Assembly (NCBI GenBank): GCA_021818955.1
Contig: JAKASR010000014.1
Span: 1-64,000 of the forward strand
DNA from: Acidobacteriota bacterium
GTDB taxonomy: Bacteria > Acidobacteriota > Terriglobia > Terriglobales > SCQP01
Direction: 5' to 3'
Length of the DNA stretch: 64,000 bases
Made by a program: the position numbers and the translations under genes. Positions 25,705-35,394 of the stretch are shown here, piece by piece; the stretch's first letter is position 1, and each line of letters starts with the position of its first letter. The notes beneath the pieces are model-generated. The model was not told the origin of the DNA. It did not search any database and saw nothing but the letters and a program-made list of their open reading frames with translations.

Positions 25705-26652
25705 ATGAACTCGCTCTCCCGCCGCAATTTCTTTCGCCGGACGGCCGCCGGGGCCATGGTGATGGGCGCCGCATCGTGGCTGGATTTGCCCTCCGCGCTG
25801 GCTGCCGCGCCCGCAAGGAATACCGGCCCGCTGGCCTGGACAGGTCCGATCGGGCTCGAACTCTACACCGTACGCCACCAAATGGCGCGCAATCCACTGG
25901 CGACGCTGCGCATGGTAGCGAAAACCGGCTACAAACTGGTCGAGAGCGATCCTTATCCGCGCTCGTCTCCGGGACATCCGGCGCTGCCGACCGCCACCCT
26001 GATGCGGTACCTGCATGAGACCGGATTGCAGATCATCAGCGGGCTCACGATGCAGCCGCGTCCAGGGACGCGAGCGCAGTGGCTGCGCCGCATCCAAGCC
26101 GCCAAACGCATGGGGCTGCGCTATCTGGGCACGATGGAAACCAACGTGCTCGATGCCGCTCACTGGAAGGCGCTAGCCCATCAGTACAACACCGTGGCCG
26201 GCCCGCTCTGCCGCGATCATGGGATGCAGCTTTTCTACCACAATCACATTACCGAGTTCATTCCCACCGGCGGCACCAACGGCTATGCCATCCTGCAGCA
26301 GGAGACCGAGCCGCACAATCTGGCGTTCGAGATGGACGTTTTCTGGATGACCTACGCCAAGCAGGATCCGGTAGCCTGGTTTAAGCGCGCCCCCGGCCGT
26401 TACCCGCTGCTGCATGTCAAAGACATGAAGAAGCATGTTCCGCCGGCTTATAACCCGGAAAAATTCCCGCAAGGATTTCAGCCATTTACCGAAGTTGGCC
26501 GCGGGCGGATTGACTGGGCGCGGGTCTTCGCGCATATCCATGAGGGCGGCGTAAAACACATCTACGTCGAGCAGGACCGGACGGATATTCCCGTCCGCCA
26601 GGCGATTCGCATCAGCTACCAATATCTGCGGCATTTGCGCCTACGCGGATAG
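25705..26652 (+). CDS. Tat-exported sugar phosphate isomerase/epimerase-like protein
   Basis: 315 residues starting at the ATG at 25705. A twin-arginine signal (SRRNFFRR followed by a hydrophobic stretch) implies export in folded form. The rest is a xylose-isomerase-like TIM barrel (AP endonuclease 2 fold): IGLELYTVR at the first strand, HNHITEF, an EMDVFWM strand and VEQDRTD near the end, giving His/Glu/Asp metal ligands. Secreted members of this family are common in Acidobacteriota and Planctomycetes; substrate unknown. Confidence 0.85.
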   Translation: MNSLSRRNFFRRTAAGAMVMGAASWLDLPSALAAAPARNTGPLAWTGPIGLELYTVRHQMARNPLATLRMVAKTGYKLVESDPYPRSSPGHPALPTATLMRYLHETGLQIISGLTMQPRPGTRAQWLRRIQAAKRMGLRYLGTMETNVLDAAHWKALAHQYNTVAGPLCRDHGMQLFYHNHITEFIPTGGTNGYAILQQETEPHNLAFEMDVFWMTYAKQDPVAWFKRAPGRYPLLHVKDMKKHVPPAYNPEKFPQGFQPFTEVGRGRIDWARVFAHIHEGGVKHIYVEQDRTDIPVRQAIRISYQYLRHLRLRG

Positions 26653-26687
26653 TCGCCAGCCGTTTTTCCCATTTTTACGGAAATCGC

Positions 26688-27209
26688 ATGAATTTTAACG
26701 CCGCCCATCTGCATCTGCTGGTCAATCATTTTCCAGTGGAAGGCGTGATGTTCGGGGTGGTGCTGCTGGTGAGCGGCATGGCGCGGCGCAGCGAAGAATG
26801 GATGAAAGCGGCGATGATGGTGTTCATCCTTGCCGGCATAGCGGCGGTAGCGGCGTTCTTAACCGGGCAATCGGCGGCCCACCTGATGCTCCGCTTGCCC
26901 GGCATCTCGCGCGCGGCGGTGCATGCGCATTCCAATGCCGCTGGATACGCGTTGACCGGCGCCTCCATCCTGGGCTTGTTCTGCCTGCTCGGCTGGTATG
27001 GACTGACGGCGCGTCATATCAGCCCCTGGCCGCGCTGGTTTGCCCCCACCTGCCTGCTGCTGAGCCTGATTGTTACCGGACTGATGGCCTGGACGGCTTA
27101 TAAAGGCGGCGAAATCCGCCATCCGGAAGCCAGACCCGGCTTTCACTTCCCTGCACCAGGGCCACGCCAACCGCCGAGAGAGGCCGCGCCGGGTTATCAA
27201 CCGAAATAA
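26688..27209 (+). CDS. DUF2231-like four-helix membrane protein
   Basis: 173 residues with four hydrophobic helices, an N-terminal HLHLLVNHFPVEG motif and a His-rich loop (RAAVHAHSNAAGY). Both are typical of the DUF2231 group, which may bind haem through histidines. The C-terminal tail is proline-rich and soluble. GGAAA-type ribosome site. It begins 35 bp after the isomerase-like gene and is probably cotranscribed. Confidence 0.7.
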   Translation: MNFNAAHLHLLVNHFPVEGVMFGVVLLVSGMARRSEEWMKAAMMVFILAGIAAVAAFLTGQSAAHLMLRLPGISRAAVHAHSNAAGYALTGASILGLFCLLGWYGLTARHISPWPRWFAPTCLLLSLIVTGLMAWTAYKGGEIRHPEARPGFHFPAPGPRQPPREAAPGYQPK

Positions 27210-27375
27210 ACCGCCGTCAATAATGTCGCCCAGGAAAATGCAATACAAAGTTGATTTAAGTTATTTCTGCCATACTATCGCCCGTTCCGGCACGATTCCG
27301 CTGGTTCCACCCAGCCGGGCAGAACGGGAATCGGGTTGAAAACCAAATACTTCAGCCCATACTGGCCACACTTTT

Positions 27376-28335
27376 TTAAGAACTGCCGATGAGGATGCCG
27401 GCAATAAAGACCAGCACGCCGCCGACAACAACTTGAAACGCCGCCGATAAAAGCGGCGTGTCCATATAGCGATGGCGGATATAGCTGATGACCGCCAACT
27501 CGGCGGCAACGATAATCACCGCGACAATAAATGCCAGATGAAAATTGGGAATGAGGAACGGCATGGTGTGGCCAATGCCGCCGGCGGTGGTCATGATCCC
27601 GGTGATCAAGCCACGCCCCCAAGGATGGCCGCGGCCGGTGAGCGAGCCATCGTCCGAGAGCGCTTCGGCAAAGCCCATGGAAATACCCGCGCCGACCGAG
27701 GCAGCCAGTCCGACCAGAAACGCCTGGAAACTATTATGGGTAGCGAAAGCCGCGGCGAACAGCGGCGCCAGCGTAGATACCGAACCGTCCATCAGCCCGG
27801 CCAAGCCAGGCTGCACCACCTGCAAAAGATACAACCTTCGCCGCGCGGCCTCTTCCTCGGTGCGCACATCGGGGGTGAGAATCTGTTTTTCCAGCGATTC
27901 CGCAATGGCCGAATGCCGCCGCTCGACTTCGGCCAAGTCGCCTAAAAGCTTGCGCACGTTGGCGTCGGAAACGCGCGCAATGGCGCGCTCATAGAACTGG
28001 CGCGTTTCCAGTTCCATGATCTCCACCTGTTTGCGCACGATATTGAGGCCCAGCGGGCGAATCCGCCAAACCGGCCGCCGCTCGACAAAGCCCTGGATAT
28101 CCTGACGGCGGATCAGGGGAATGTGCTCACCGAAGCGGGCGCGGAACATATCAATCAGCGAGCGGCGATGGCCATCTTCTTCGGCCTGCATCTCGTCAAA
28201 GAGTTTCGCCGAGGCGGGAAAGTCCTGGCGCAAGCCTTCGGCAAAATCGCCGTAAATGCGGCTGTCTTCCTCTTCCAGCGCAATCGCCAGCGCCAGAATT
28301 TCCGGTTCGGTCAACTGGCTGAATTTTTTTGCCAT
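27376..28335 (-). CDS. mbfA: MbfA-type iron exporter (ferritin-like domain fused to VIT1/CCC1)
   Basis: 319 residues. The N-terminal half is a ferritin-like (erythrin) four-helix domain with di-iron ligands in LEEEDSRIYGDFA, AEEDGHRR, ELETRQFYERA and EVERRH. The C-terminal half has five helices of the VIT1/CCC1 iron transporter, with GLMDGSVSTLAP and GFAEALSDDGSLTGRG. This fusion is MbfA, a membrane ferritin that exports ferrous iron and protects against peroxide. In alphaproteobacteria it is controlled by Irr; no such site was sought here beyond eye. The short element remnant at 28341 lies in its leader. Confidence 0.9.
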   Translation of the reverse strand: MAKKFSQLTEPEILALAIALEEEDSRIYGDFAEGLRQDFPASAKLFDEMQAEEDGHRRSLIDMFRARFGEHIPLIRRQDIQGFVERRPVWRIRPLGLNIVRKQVEIMELETRQFYERAIARVSDANVRKLLGDLAEVERRHSAIAESLEKQILTPDVRTEEEAARRRLYLLQVVQPGLAGLMDGSVSTLAPLFAAAFATHNSFQAFLVGLAASVGAGISMGFAEALSDDGSLTGRGHPWGRGLITGIMTTAGGIGHTMPFLIPNFHLAFIVAVIIVAAELAVISYIRHRYMDTPLLSAAFQVVVGGVLVFIAGILIGSS

Positions 28336-28340
28336 AGAGC

Positions 28341-28362
28341 AAAGCGGCTTGGCCGTTAATCG
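28341..28362 (+). repeat. Possible minimal remnant of the palindromic element (R8)
   Basis: AAAGCGGCTTGGCCGTTAAT (plus CG) joins a left-end-like AAGCGGC to a right-end-like GGCCGTTAA. It sits between the divergent mbfA and ku genes. At 22 bp it could be chance. Confidence 0.35.
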
Positions 28363-28435
28363 ACACTACATTGTATTCCAAGCCCGCGGCTATACCATCA
28401 CGCCCAGGTCGAGCCGGCCGGCATCTAAAAAGGCC

Positions 28436-29368
28436 ATGGCGGGGGTGTGGTCCGGCTATTTAACTTTCGGGCTGGTGACGATGCCGGTGCGCTTATTTTC
28501 CGGCGCGCGAGGCGAGCGGGTAAGCTTTCACATGCTGCACGATGCCGACCATGTGCGGCTGAAGCAGCAGATGGTGTGTCCCGCCGACGGGCAAGTTGTG
28601 AGCCGCAACCAGACGGTGCGCGGCTATGAATTTGCCAAAGGCGAATACGTCATCATCGGCGAAGAAGAGCTGCGGCAGGCGGCGCCGCAGACGCAAAAAC
28701 AGATGAGCATTCTTTCGCTGTGCCGGGCGGAAGAAGTGGACCCGCTCTGGTTCGAGTCATCGTATTACCTGGTGCCGGAACCGGCCGGCCGGAAGGCGTA
28801 TGCCCTGTTGCGGCAGGCGCTGGAAGAAAACGGCTGGGTAGCGCTGGCGCAACTCAGCATGCACCAGCGCGAATACCTGTCGTTGTTGCGGCCGTCGCAT
28901 CTGGCCGGCGTGCCCGCCGATGAGGGCGGCGACAAAGAACGCACGGGGCTGCTGCTGCACACCTTGTATTACGACGATGAGCTGCGGGTAGCGGGAAATT
29001 TCGGCGCCACCGCCGGCGTCCAGACCGCCGAAGCCGAGTTGCGCCTGGCCCGGCAGTTGCTGGAAGGCATGTTGCAGCCTTTCAACCCGAAACAATTCGA
29101 AGACCGGTACCGCAAGAATCTGGAAGCTTTGGTCGAAGCCAAAGTCGAAGGGCGCACGCCCGCCAAGCCCGAGCAGGCCGCGCCACGCGCCCCCGTGGTG
29201 GATTTGATGGAAGCCCTCAAGCGCAGCCTGGCAGAGGCGCCGGAGCGCGAAGCGAAACCAGGCGCGCACGCCATCCATGGCGCTCATCCGGCCGCCGCTG
29301 AAAAAAAGCCGACGTCACGCGCCGCGCGCAAACCCGCCGCCCGCCCCCGCCGCAGCAAGGCGGCATAA
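28436..29368 (+). CDS. ku: Ku protein, DNA double-strand-break repair
   Basis: 310 residues from the ATG at 28436 (the frame is open upstream but non-coding). It is the bacterial Ku homodimer of non-homologous end joining, which binds DNA ends and recruits LigD. Landmarks are WSGYLTFGLVTMPVRLFSG, the FHMLH..D..R core, KGEYVIIGEEEL and FESSYYLVPE. The C-terminal 60 residues are a lysine/arginine/alanine/proline-rich DNA-binding tail. No ligD is in the window. Confidence 0.95.
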   Translation: MAGVWSGYLTFGLVTMPVRLFSGARGERVSFHMLHDADHVRLKQQMVCPADGQVVSRNQTVRGYEFAKGEYVIIGEEELRQAAPQTQKQMSILSLCRAEEVDPLWFESSYYLVPEPAGRKAYALLRQALEENGWVALAQLSMHQREYLSLLRPSHLAGVPADEGGDKERTGLLLHTLYYDDELRVAGNFGATAGVQTAEAELRLARQLLEGMLQPFNPKQFEDRYRKNLEALVEAKVEGRTPAKPEQAAPRAPVVDLMEALKRSLAEAPEREAKPGAHAIHGAHPAAAEKKPTSRAARKPAARPRRSKAA

Positions 29369-29454
29369 AAAAGCTAGGGATAAGAGCAGCAGAAGCCTAA
29401 AAACGGACGAGACGACGGCGGTATCGAGAGCATGACCGATATACTGAAATAGAA

Positions 29455-30453
29455 ATGACCAAAGTCACCTTGATCCGCGGCGATGGCATCGGGCCGGAAG
29501 TCGTCTCCGCCGCAATGGAAACGCTAGCCGCCGCCGGGGCCAGCGTCGAATGGGAAGAAGTCCGCGCCGGGCTGGCCATGCACAAAGCAAGCGGCGAGGC
29601 GTTGCCGGAAGACGTGCTGGCAAGCATCGGCCGCACCCGCATTTGCCTGAAAGGGCCGGTGACCACGCCGGTTGGCGGCGGATTTTCCAGCATCAATGTC
29701 GCGCTGCGCAAACAGTTCGAGCTTTACGCGAACTTGCGCCCGGTAAAAAACATGCCCGGCGTCGCCAGCCGTTTCGAAGGCGTGGACCTGGTCATCATCC
29801 GCGAAAACACCGAGGGTTTATATAGCGGGCTCGAGCATGAAGTCGCGCCCGGCGTGGTTGAAAGCCTGAAGATCGCCACCGAAAAAGCCTGCACCCGCAT
29901 CGCCCGCTTCGCATTCGAATACGCCGCCAATAACGGGCGCAAAAAAGTAACGGCCATTCACAAAGCCAATATCATGAAGCTGACCGACGGGCTATTTTTG
30001 CGCTGCGCGCGCGACGCCGCCAAAGACTACAGCGATATCATTTATGACGAAGCGATCGTGGATAATGCCTCGATGCAGCTGGTGATGAATCCCCATCAAT
30101 ACGACGTGCTGCTGCTCGAAAATCTCTATGGCGACATTCTCAGCGATCTCTGCGCCGGGCTGGTGGGCGGGCTGGGCCTGGTCGCCGGCGCCAATTTAGG
30201 CGAAAACCATGCGATTTTCGAGGCCGTACACGGCTCCGCGCCCGACATTGCCGGACAAGGCATCGCCAACCCCACCGCGGTGCTGCTGGCCAGCATCATG
30301 CTCTTGCGTTATATCGGGCAAGCGGAGAGCGCCGACCGCGTCCAGGCGGCGCTGCGGAAAGTTTACAGCGAGCATCGCGCCCTGACCCGCGACGTGGGCG
30401 GCTCGGCTTCAACCCGGGAATTTACGGCCGCAGTGATTGCCGCATTAAAGTAA
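29455..30453 (+). CDS. NAD-type isocitrate dehydrogenase (isocitrate/isopropylmalate family)
   Basis: 332 residues, short like mitochondrial and Thermus-type NAD-dependent IDH. It oxidises isocitrate to 2-oxoglutarate and CO2. Visible are [11 protein letters not shown], the isocitrate-binding segment [33 protein letters not shown], the catalytic lysine in [28 protein letters not shown] and [14 protein letters not shown]. The serine in the SSINV segment points to isocitrate rather than isopropylmalate. A TATACT box ends nine bases before the ATG and no ribosome site is seen, so the mRNA may be near-leaderless. It overlaps the convergent HAD gene by 9 bp. Confidence 0.88.
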   Translation: MTKVTLIRGDGIGPEVVSAAMETLAAAGASVEWEEVRAGLAMHKASGEALPEDVLASIGRTRICLKGPVTTPVGGGFSSINVALRKQFELYANLRPVKNMPGVASRFEGVDLVIIRENTEGLYSGLEHEVAPGVVESLKIATEKACTRIARFAFEYAANNGRKKVTAIHKANIMKLTDGLFLRCARDAAKDYSDIIYDEAIVDNASMQLVMNPHQYDVLLLENLYGDILSDLCAGLVGGLGLVAGANLGENHAIFEAVHGSAPDIAGQGIANPTAVLLASIMLLRYIGQAESADRVQAALRKVYSEHRALTRDVGGSASTREFTAAVIAALK

Positions 30454-31077
30454 CGCGGTTGATTCCAGCGCGGTTGATTCCAGCCTGACTTGCAATCCCG
30501 ACAGATCGCCCGGCGTGTCGATGCGCAGAGTGGGCATGCCCAGGCGGGCCGCGGCGTCGAGATTTTCCTGGCGATCATCGATCACCAGGCAGGCGGCAGG
30601 AGCCAGTTGGGTTATGGCCAACGCCAGGCGGTAGATCCGTTGATCCGGCTTGCGCACGCCCAAATAACAGGAGCTGAAAAACAGCTGAAAGTAACGGCGC
30701 AATTGAAATGCCTCGATCCGATGCCGGTTCAGTTCCGCCGATTCATTGTTCAGCGCGGCCAGCAGCAGCGAGGGATCTGCCTTGCCAATGCGTTCAAGCA
30801 CCGCCAGCGCTCCGGGGTAAGCCTGGGACTGCTCCCGCATAAACGCCTCAACCGCGTGAGCGCGCGGCGAACCGGGGTTAGCCAGAAATACGGTTTTCAG
30901 ATAATCGCCGAGCGGCAGCCGGCCGCATTCGAAATCGCCGGCGATAGCGGCATGGCGGGCTTCCAGTTCCGCGGGGTCGATATCGAACCGCCGCGCCGCC
31001 GCCGCGCGCTCCCGGCGATCCCAACCATTCGTCAGCGCAACGCCGCCCAAATCGCAAAATAAAGCAGCGTAGCGCAT
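30445..31077 (-). CDS. HAD-superfamily hydrolase (HAD-IA type)
   Basis: 210 residues. Motif I CDLGGVAL carries the aspartate nucleophile, the ALNNES segment motif II, a lysine in VRKPDQRIY motif III and VIDDRQENLDAA motif IV. The helical cap lies after motif I, so it is subfamily IA with an unknown phosphate or halide substrate. The last residues are a doubled ALEST unit produced by a 15-bp tandem repeat. Its end overlaps the end of the isocitrate dehydrogenase gene. Confidence 0.85.
   Translation of the reverse strand: MRYAALFCDLGGVALTNGWDRRERAAAARRFDIDPAELEARHAAIAGDFECGRLPLGDYLKTVFLANPGSPRAHAVEAFMREQSQAYPGALAVLERIGKADPSLLLAALNNESAELNRHRIEAFQLRRYFQLFFSSCYLGVRKPDQRIYRLALAITQLAPAACLVIDDRQENLDAAARLGMPTLRIDTPGDLSGLQVRLESTALESTALL
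30454..30483 (+). repeat. 15-bp tandem duplication at the HAD gene end
   Basis: CGCGGTTGATTCCAG occurs twice back to back, within the last codons of the HAD gene and next to the convergent isocitrate dehydrogenase stop. Confidence 0.8.
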
Positions 31078-31107
31078 ACCGTTAAGTCAAGAACTCAGAC
31101 GGGCAAT

Positions 31108-31404
31108 TCAGGCGATTTTGCGACCGCCACTGCCGCTCAACTCGCGCTCCGCCTGCCACCAATCATCCTGATCGTTGCCATGCGTGCCGCCGCGCGATTG
31201 CCAGATAGCATAGGCGCGCCGGCGAATGGCATCCTCACTGGGATGGCTTTCCGAGCCGTTGCGCGCTTCCGCTTTCAATTCCGCTACCGCCTGAGCGGTC
31301 ACTTCGGCAGGAGGCTCGGCAAAGTTTACCGGGGCTTTACGCCGGCGGCTTGAGCCCGCCACGGATTCCGGATTAGAGTTGGGCGCATTCTTTTTTCTAG
31401 GCAT
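31108..31404 (-). CDS. DUF2934-domain small protein
   Basis: 98 residues, basic at the N-terminus. The C-terminal part (I..RAYAIWQSRGG..GNDQDDWWQAEREL) is the DUF2934 signature, common in Acidobacteriota and some proteobacteria and of unknown function. It stands downstream of the GH15 gene on the same strand, 87 bp apart. Confidence 0.8.
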   Translation of the reverse strand: MPRKKNAPNSNPESVAGSSRRRKAPVNFAEPPAEVTAQAVAELKAEARNGSESHPSEDAIRRRAYAIWQSRGGTHGNDQDDWWQAERELSGSGGRKIA

Positions 31405-31491
31405 GGAAGTGCTCCTTCAGCAAATGCTCGCGGCCACCCGTCGAACTGCCGCTCCCAGGTCGACGTTTCACTCCGCCAGGGGGGATTTCTT

Positions 31492-33924
31492 TTACTTTAA
31501 CGGATTTGCCGCCGCCGCCGCCGCGCTAATTTCGATGGCATAATCCCGGCCTTCCCAGCGGTCCTCCGGCAACCAACGGAAAGTAAAGCGGATACGGCCA
31601 CGCTGGCTGGAAGCAAGGGCGATATCGACATATTCGATCCCCAGCGCGGTGACGGTTGAGCGCGTATCCTGCACCTGGGCCCAATCGTCCGCGCTCCAAT
31701 GCAGTGAAAACGCATGCGGCGCCTGAATCCGCAAACGCCAACCCGAGGGCACGGTGGCGATCTGGCGATGGAATTGCCAAATTTCCAGCCGTTGTGGCGG
31801 CCGCGGGCGCAAATACCGGTCGGCGGCTACAGATATGCGATCGACCACGCTGCCGGCCGCCACCGAATGGACCAACTTGATATACTCCGATTGCGCCCAC
31901 ATTAGCGGCATCGCCGAGCCGGTCGGCCCGCCAAAACGCAAAAACTGCTCCGGGATATCAGGGCCATCCCAAATCTGTTCCGGCAATAGTCCCACGCCTT
32001 GCGCAAAGCCCTCCAAGGCTTTCAGATAAGGTTTGGGATCGCGTCCGGCGGCAAGCTCATAATGCCCGCGCTCGCCGGCCAAAAGCGGCCAAAGGCGTCC
32101 TCTACCCCAACCCCTGAAGGCGCCGCCATCATCACGCTGCCCATAACCATCATGGTTGTAGCGGCGCCAGCACGGCCCTGAAGGCGTCTCAACCCGCAAG
32201 ACTTTATCCACTACGCGAAGAGAATCCTCGATCAGGGGGTCGCCGGGGCGGCGTATGCCATAGCGCACCAGTTCTAAAAAGCCGGCGTCCACGACGTCTT
32301 TAGCGGGGAAATCAATAACCGCTCCGGGAGGACGATTGGCGATGCGCAGCAGGCCATGATTGGGATCCTCATCCGCTTGGGGATTGTTCAGGTCCAGGGG
32401 ATGAATCCGGATAAAATGCCGCGCAATTCCAGGTAAGAGCGAACCCTGGGTAGTCACCGTCCAGGTATCAACATGAGCCTCAAGGAAATCGGCGTAACTC
32501 TCTATAAATTCAGCAGTATCCTTATCCCCTTCGGCTCGGATCAGGTCAGCGGCACAGATCAATCCGGCGATGGTGGCGGCCAGGGTGGAAGGTGAAAAGC
32601 CGGCGGCTTCCTCCCACCGTTCCTGCGCGGTAGCCGGCCCGTGCCGGATTATATAACCGGCCGCGGCCTTGATCATGGGCAGCGGATCAAAACCGCCCAA
32701 GGCATCCGCCTGGCGCAGCCGCCAGGCAAGAATGAGGGGGAAGCTGATCTCGTCGAGCTGCAGACCACGCCAGTAAGGCGTGCCATCGACCCAGAAATTC
32801 TGATAAAAGCCGCCATGGTGCCGCTGGGTAGTCGCCAGGTAGATGAGCGCCCGCAGCGGAGTTTCGCGATAGCCGGCGGTTAAAAGACCGGTGGCGGACT
32901 CAACCAGGTCGCGAGTCCAGACCAGGTGATAACCGCCGAGATCGTCATCGCCCTGCGCTTCGCCCCAGGGGATACTCAGCGAAGCGATCATGGCTCCGGG
33001 GTAGGTCTTATCTTCGTGGGCGAGCAACAGGCTTGTGCTGGTGTGGTAAAGCTTGCCGCCATCGCCGCAGATGGTGGTCAATTCGCGTTTTCCGGCAAGC
33101 GAGGGAGCGGCTTTGCGCCATTGTTCCAGAAAATACGCATGCGCCTGCTGGCGCGGCAGCCCCAGCGATTGCAGCAGCGCATTGATGGCGCTGTGGGGCG
33201 TCGTGCCGAAGCCGAGCCCGTAGCTGAACTCGCGCGAGGAAGGCAAATCCAAGGCGGCGGTCAGCGCGATATTGCCGGGGCCGGCGCAATCGAAACGCCA
33301 ATCCAGTTGAAAATTGTCGTGCAGGTCGGTCCAGCCGTCATTGACGCCGACGTAGCCGCAAGAGGCCGCCCGGATGGGACAATTCGCGCCCAAGGCCAGC
33401 CAATAATTTGCCTTATGCGCCAGCAGCAGGGTGCGGCCGGAGACTTGGGTGACTTCGCCGTAATTGTTCCAGCCGCCGCAATCGAGATGCGGGGCGCAGA
33501 GCAGGTAAAGCCGGGGCGGTTCGGCGCCGGGCTCGACCACCAGCCGTCCATGCACCAGTAAGGCGTCGAAGTGCGGGTGGGTATGGATATACTTTTCAAT
33601 TTTGAAACGCCCGCCGGGATCGCTCTTGACGACCCGATAACCCAGAGCTCCGGGTTCCAGCAGTTCCACTTCGCCGCGCAAATCGCGGCGCTCTTCCTGA
33701 AAATAGCTGTGCCCGTCGGTAGCCAAAAGCTGGAGATCGCGAATTTGCGGAGTATCGAGCGTGGGAAAATAAACTTCGGTGACAATGCCCTGCGCCAGCG
33801 TGAACCAAATCCGGCTGGAGGCGGCATAGGAACAACCCACGCCATCTTTGGCGCCGCGCGTCCAGCGTGGCTCCATGCCCGGGCCACCCCAGGCCGCATG
33901 GACGCAGACATGATTGCCATTCAT
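31492..33924 (-). CDS. GH15 glucoamylase-like glycoside hydrolase
   Basis: 810 residues without an obvious signal peptide, so probably cytoplasmic. An N-terminal beta-sandwich begins with the GGPGMEPRWTRGAKDGVG segment. The (alpha/alpha)6 barrel follows and holds the catalytic acid in WEEAAGFSPST and the base in LLPEQIWD. The C-terminal extension is beta-rich. It releases glucose from the non-reducing ends of alpha-glucans (or trehalose/dextran in relatives). Confidence 0.92.
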   Translation of the reverse strand: MNGNHVCVHAAWGGPGMEPRWTRGAKDGVGCSYAASSRIWFTLAQGIVTEVYFPTLDTPQIRDLQLLATDGHSYFQEERRDLRGEVELLEPGALGYRVVKSDPGGRFKIEKYIHTHPHFDALLVHGRLVVEPGAEPPRLYLLCAPHLDCGGWNNYGEVTQVSGRTLLLAHKANYWLALGANCPIRAASCGYVGVNDGWTDLHDNFQLDWRFDCAGPGNIALTAALDLPSSREFSYGLGFGTTPHSAINALLQSLGLPRQQAHAYFLEQWRKAAPSLAGKRELTTICGDGGKLYHTSTSLLLAHEDKTYPGAMIASLSIPWGEAQGDDDLGGYHLVWTRDLVESATGLLTAGYRETPLRALIYLATTQRHHGGFYQNFWVDGTPYWRGLQLDEISFPLILAWRLRQADALGGFDPLPMIKAAAGYIIRHGPATAQERWEEAAGFSPSTLAATIAGLICAADLIRAEGDKDTAEFIESYADFLEAHVDTWTVTTQGSLLPGIARHFIRIHPLDLNNPQADEDPNHGLLRIANRPPGAVIDFPAKDVVDAGFLELVRYGIRRPGDPLIEDSLRVVDKVLRVETPSGPCWRRYNHDGYGQRDDGGAFRGWGRGRLWPLLAGERGHYELAAGRDPKPYLKALEGFAQGVGLLPEQIWDGPDIPEQFLRFGGPTGSAMPLMWAQSEYIKLVHSVAAGSVVDRISVAADRYLRPRPPQRLEIWQFHRQIATVPSGWRLRIQAPHAFSLHWSADDWAQVQDTRSTVTALGIEYVDIALASSQRGRIRFTFRWLPEDRWEGRDYAIEISAAAAAANPLK

Positions 33925-33958
33925 GCTTTGATTCTAACGCCGATGATGCGCAGTCGAA

Positions 33959-35080
33959 TTAATGCGGCAGCCGCTGGCTGGAAAAATGGCTTTGCACCAG
34001 TTGGAGGATGCGATCGCGTCCAATCACGCCCTGCACGCGGCTCTTCTCCATCACCGGCAGCAATGGCAAATTCTGCGTCACCATTTTGTCGAGCACGTCG
34101 CCCAGCCCATCCCGCGGCGACACCGTGACCACCTGATCGCGCGGCGCCATGACCTCGCTGACCGGCGTGCGCTCCCAGGTTTCGCGCGGAATGGATTTCA
34201 GGTCGGAGGGGGAAATCAGACCGAGCAGTTCATCCTCCGCCATGACCAGGCTGGGCTGATAATCGTGCTGTTCGGCCTGCTGGGTGAAATAATGCTGCAG
34301 GGTCTCATCAGGGGAGACGCGCGAGAAAAAAGGCGACGCCAGGTCGCGCACCAGGTATTGCGAAAGCGCGTCGCGCAACTCGGTTTGTTTCAAGCTTTGA
34401 TCAGCCGCGGTCAGCAGAAACCAGCCGATGAAGGCCAGCCAGAGCCCATTCCATTCGCCGCCGTGAAACACCTGCACGATGCCCACCAGGATGAACAGGA
34501 AGGCAATGACTTTGCCCACCTGGGTGGCCCATTGGGTGGCGCGCAGGAAATTGCGATTGGCCGTCCACAACAAGGCGCGCAAGACACGTCCGCCATCGAG
34601 GGGGAAGCCGGGAATCAGGTTAAAGACGCCGAGCAGGATATTGATCATTCCCAGCCACCAGGACATGGCGCCCAAGGGGGCAGAGCGCTGCACCTGGCCC
34701 GCCAACAGATAAAACAAGGCCCCCAGGACCAGACTGGTTAGCGGGCCCACCAATGCGATCAGCAACTCGGCGGACGGGCTTTTCGGCTCACTGGTGATCT
34801 GGCTGACCCCGCCAAACACATATAAGCGGATGGCATGCACTTCGATTCCGTACGCCCGCGCCACCAGGCTATGCGCCAGTTCGTGCAAAACCAGGCAGGC
34901 GAAAAACAAGGCAGTAGTAATAAGCGTCGCCGCCCAGATGGTGGCCAGCGACCATCCGGGAATGCGCTGAAATTCACCGGCCAGCGAGAGAGCAATCAGG
35001 AACAGAATAATGAACCAACTGGCATCGAATTCGATGTCAATGCCAAAAATCCGGAATAGGCGGCGTGTTCGCTGGGGCAT
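33959..35080 (-). CDS. M50 site-2 protease with two CBS domains
   Basis: 373 residues. Four to six membrane helices carry the zinc site HELAHS and GFPLDGGRVLRALLW (Asp ligand). Two CBS domains (about 240-370) end the protein, so activity may respond to an adenine nucleotide. Such RIP-type proteases usually cut a membrane-bound anti-sigma or transcription factor, but its target is not identified. It starts 35 bp upstream of the GH15 gene on the same strand and may be cotranscribed. Confidence 0.9.
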   Translation of the reverse strand: MPQRTRRLFRIFGIDIEFDASWFIILFLIALSLAGEFQRIPGWSLATIWAATLITTALFFACLVLHELAHSLVARAYGIEVHAIRLYVFGGVSQITSEPKSPSAELLIALVGPLTSLVLGALFYLLAGQVQRSAPLGAMSWWLGMINILLGVFNLIPGFPLDGGRVLRALLWTANRNFLRATQWATQVGKVIAFLFILVGIVQVFHGGEWNGLWLAFIGWFLLTAADQSLKQTELRDALSQYLVRDLASPFFSRVSPDETLQHYFTQQAEQHDYQPSLVMAEDELLGLISPSDLKSIPRETWERTPVSEVMAPRDQVVTVSPRDGLGDVLDKMVTQNLPLLPVMEKSRVQGVIGRDRILQLVQSHFSSQRLPH

Positions 35081-35197
35081 GTGACCTTCTTTTAGATGCG
35101 CTTACTCATACGTCGGGGCCGCGTTATTGTAATCATGCTAACCTTTCGCCGGCGGTTTGCGCGCCGCGACCGACACCCCGAAAGCGCGGCCGATAGC

Positions 35198-35291
35198 GGC
35201 GGCACGGCCGCTTTTACTTTTAGGCGCTGACGCTTTCGCAAAGGTCCGGCCGAAACCGGACGCTTTGCGAAAACTCATGGCGCCTGAAGCG
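35198..35291 (+). repeat. Half copy of the palindromic element (R4)
   Basis: Identical to the left half of the reference copy through the long hairpin (35232-35270), then ends TCATGGCGCCTGAAGCG. That end pairs AGGCGC (35222) with GCGCCT (35280), closing the unit. The right half is missing. It lies in the 314-bp gap upstream of the S10 gene, in the same direction; an adjacent CGGCTT-TTTA-AGCCG hairpin follows. Confidence 0.75.
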
Positions 35292-35394
35292 ATCCTCCCC
35301 ACGGCTTTTTAAGCCGGACCGGCAACCCCGGCCTTCCGATCAGCGTATGCTACATTTTGTGCTTGATCAGTTATTCCACCGGGGAGGACGATTC

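Noticed and set aside
31481-31500. TCTTTTACTTTAACGG as another element end
   Set aside because: The match to the left end is short and it coincides with the stop codon of the GH15 gene; no second end is nearby.
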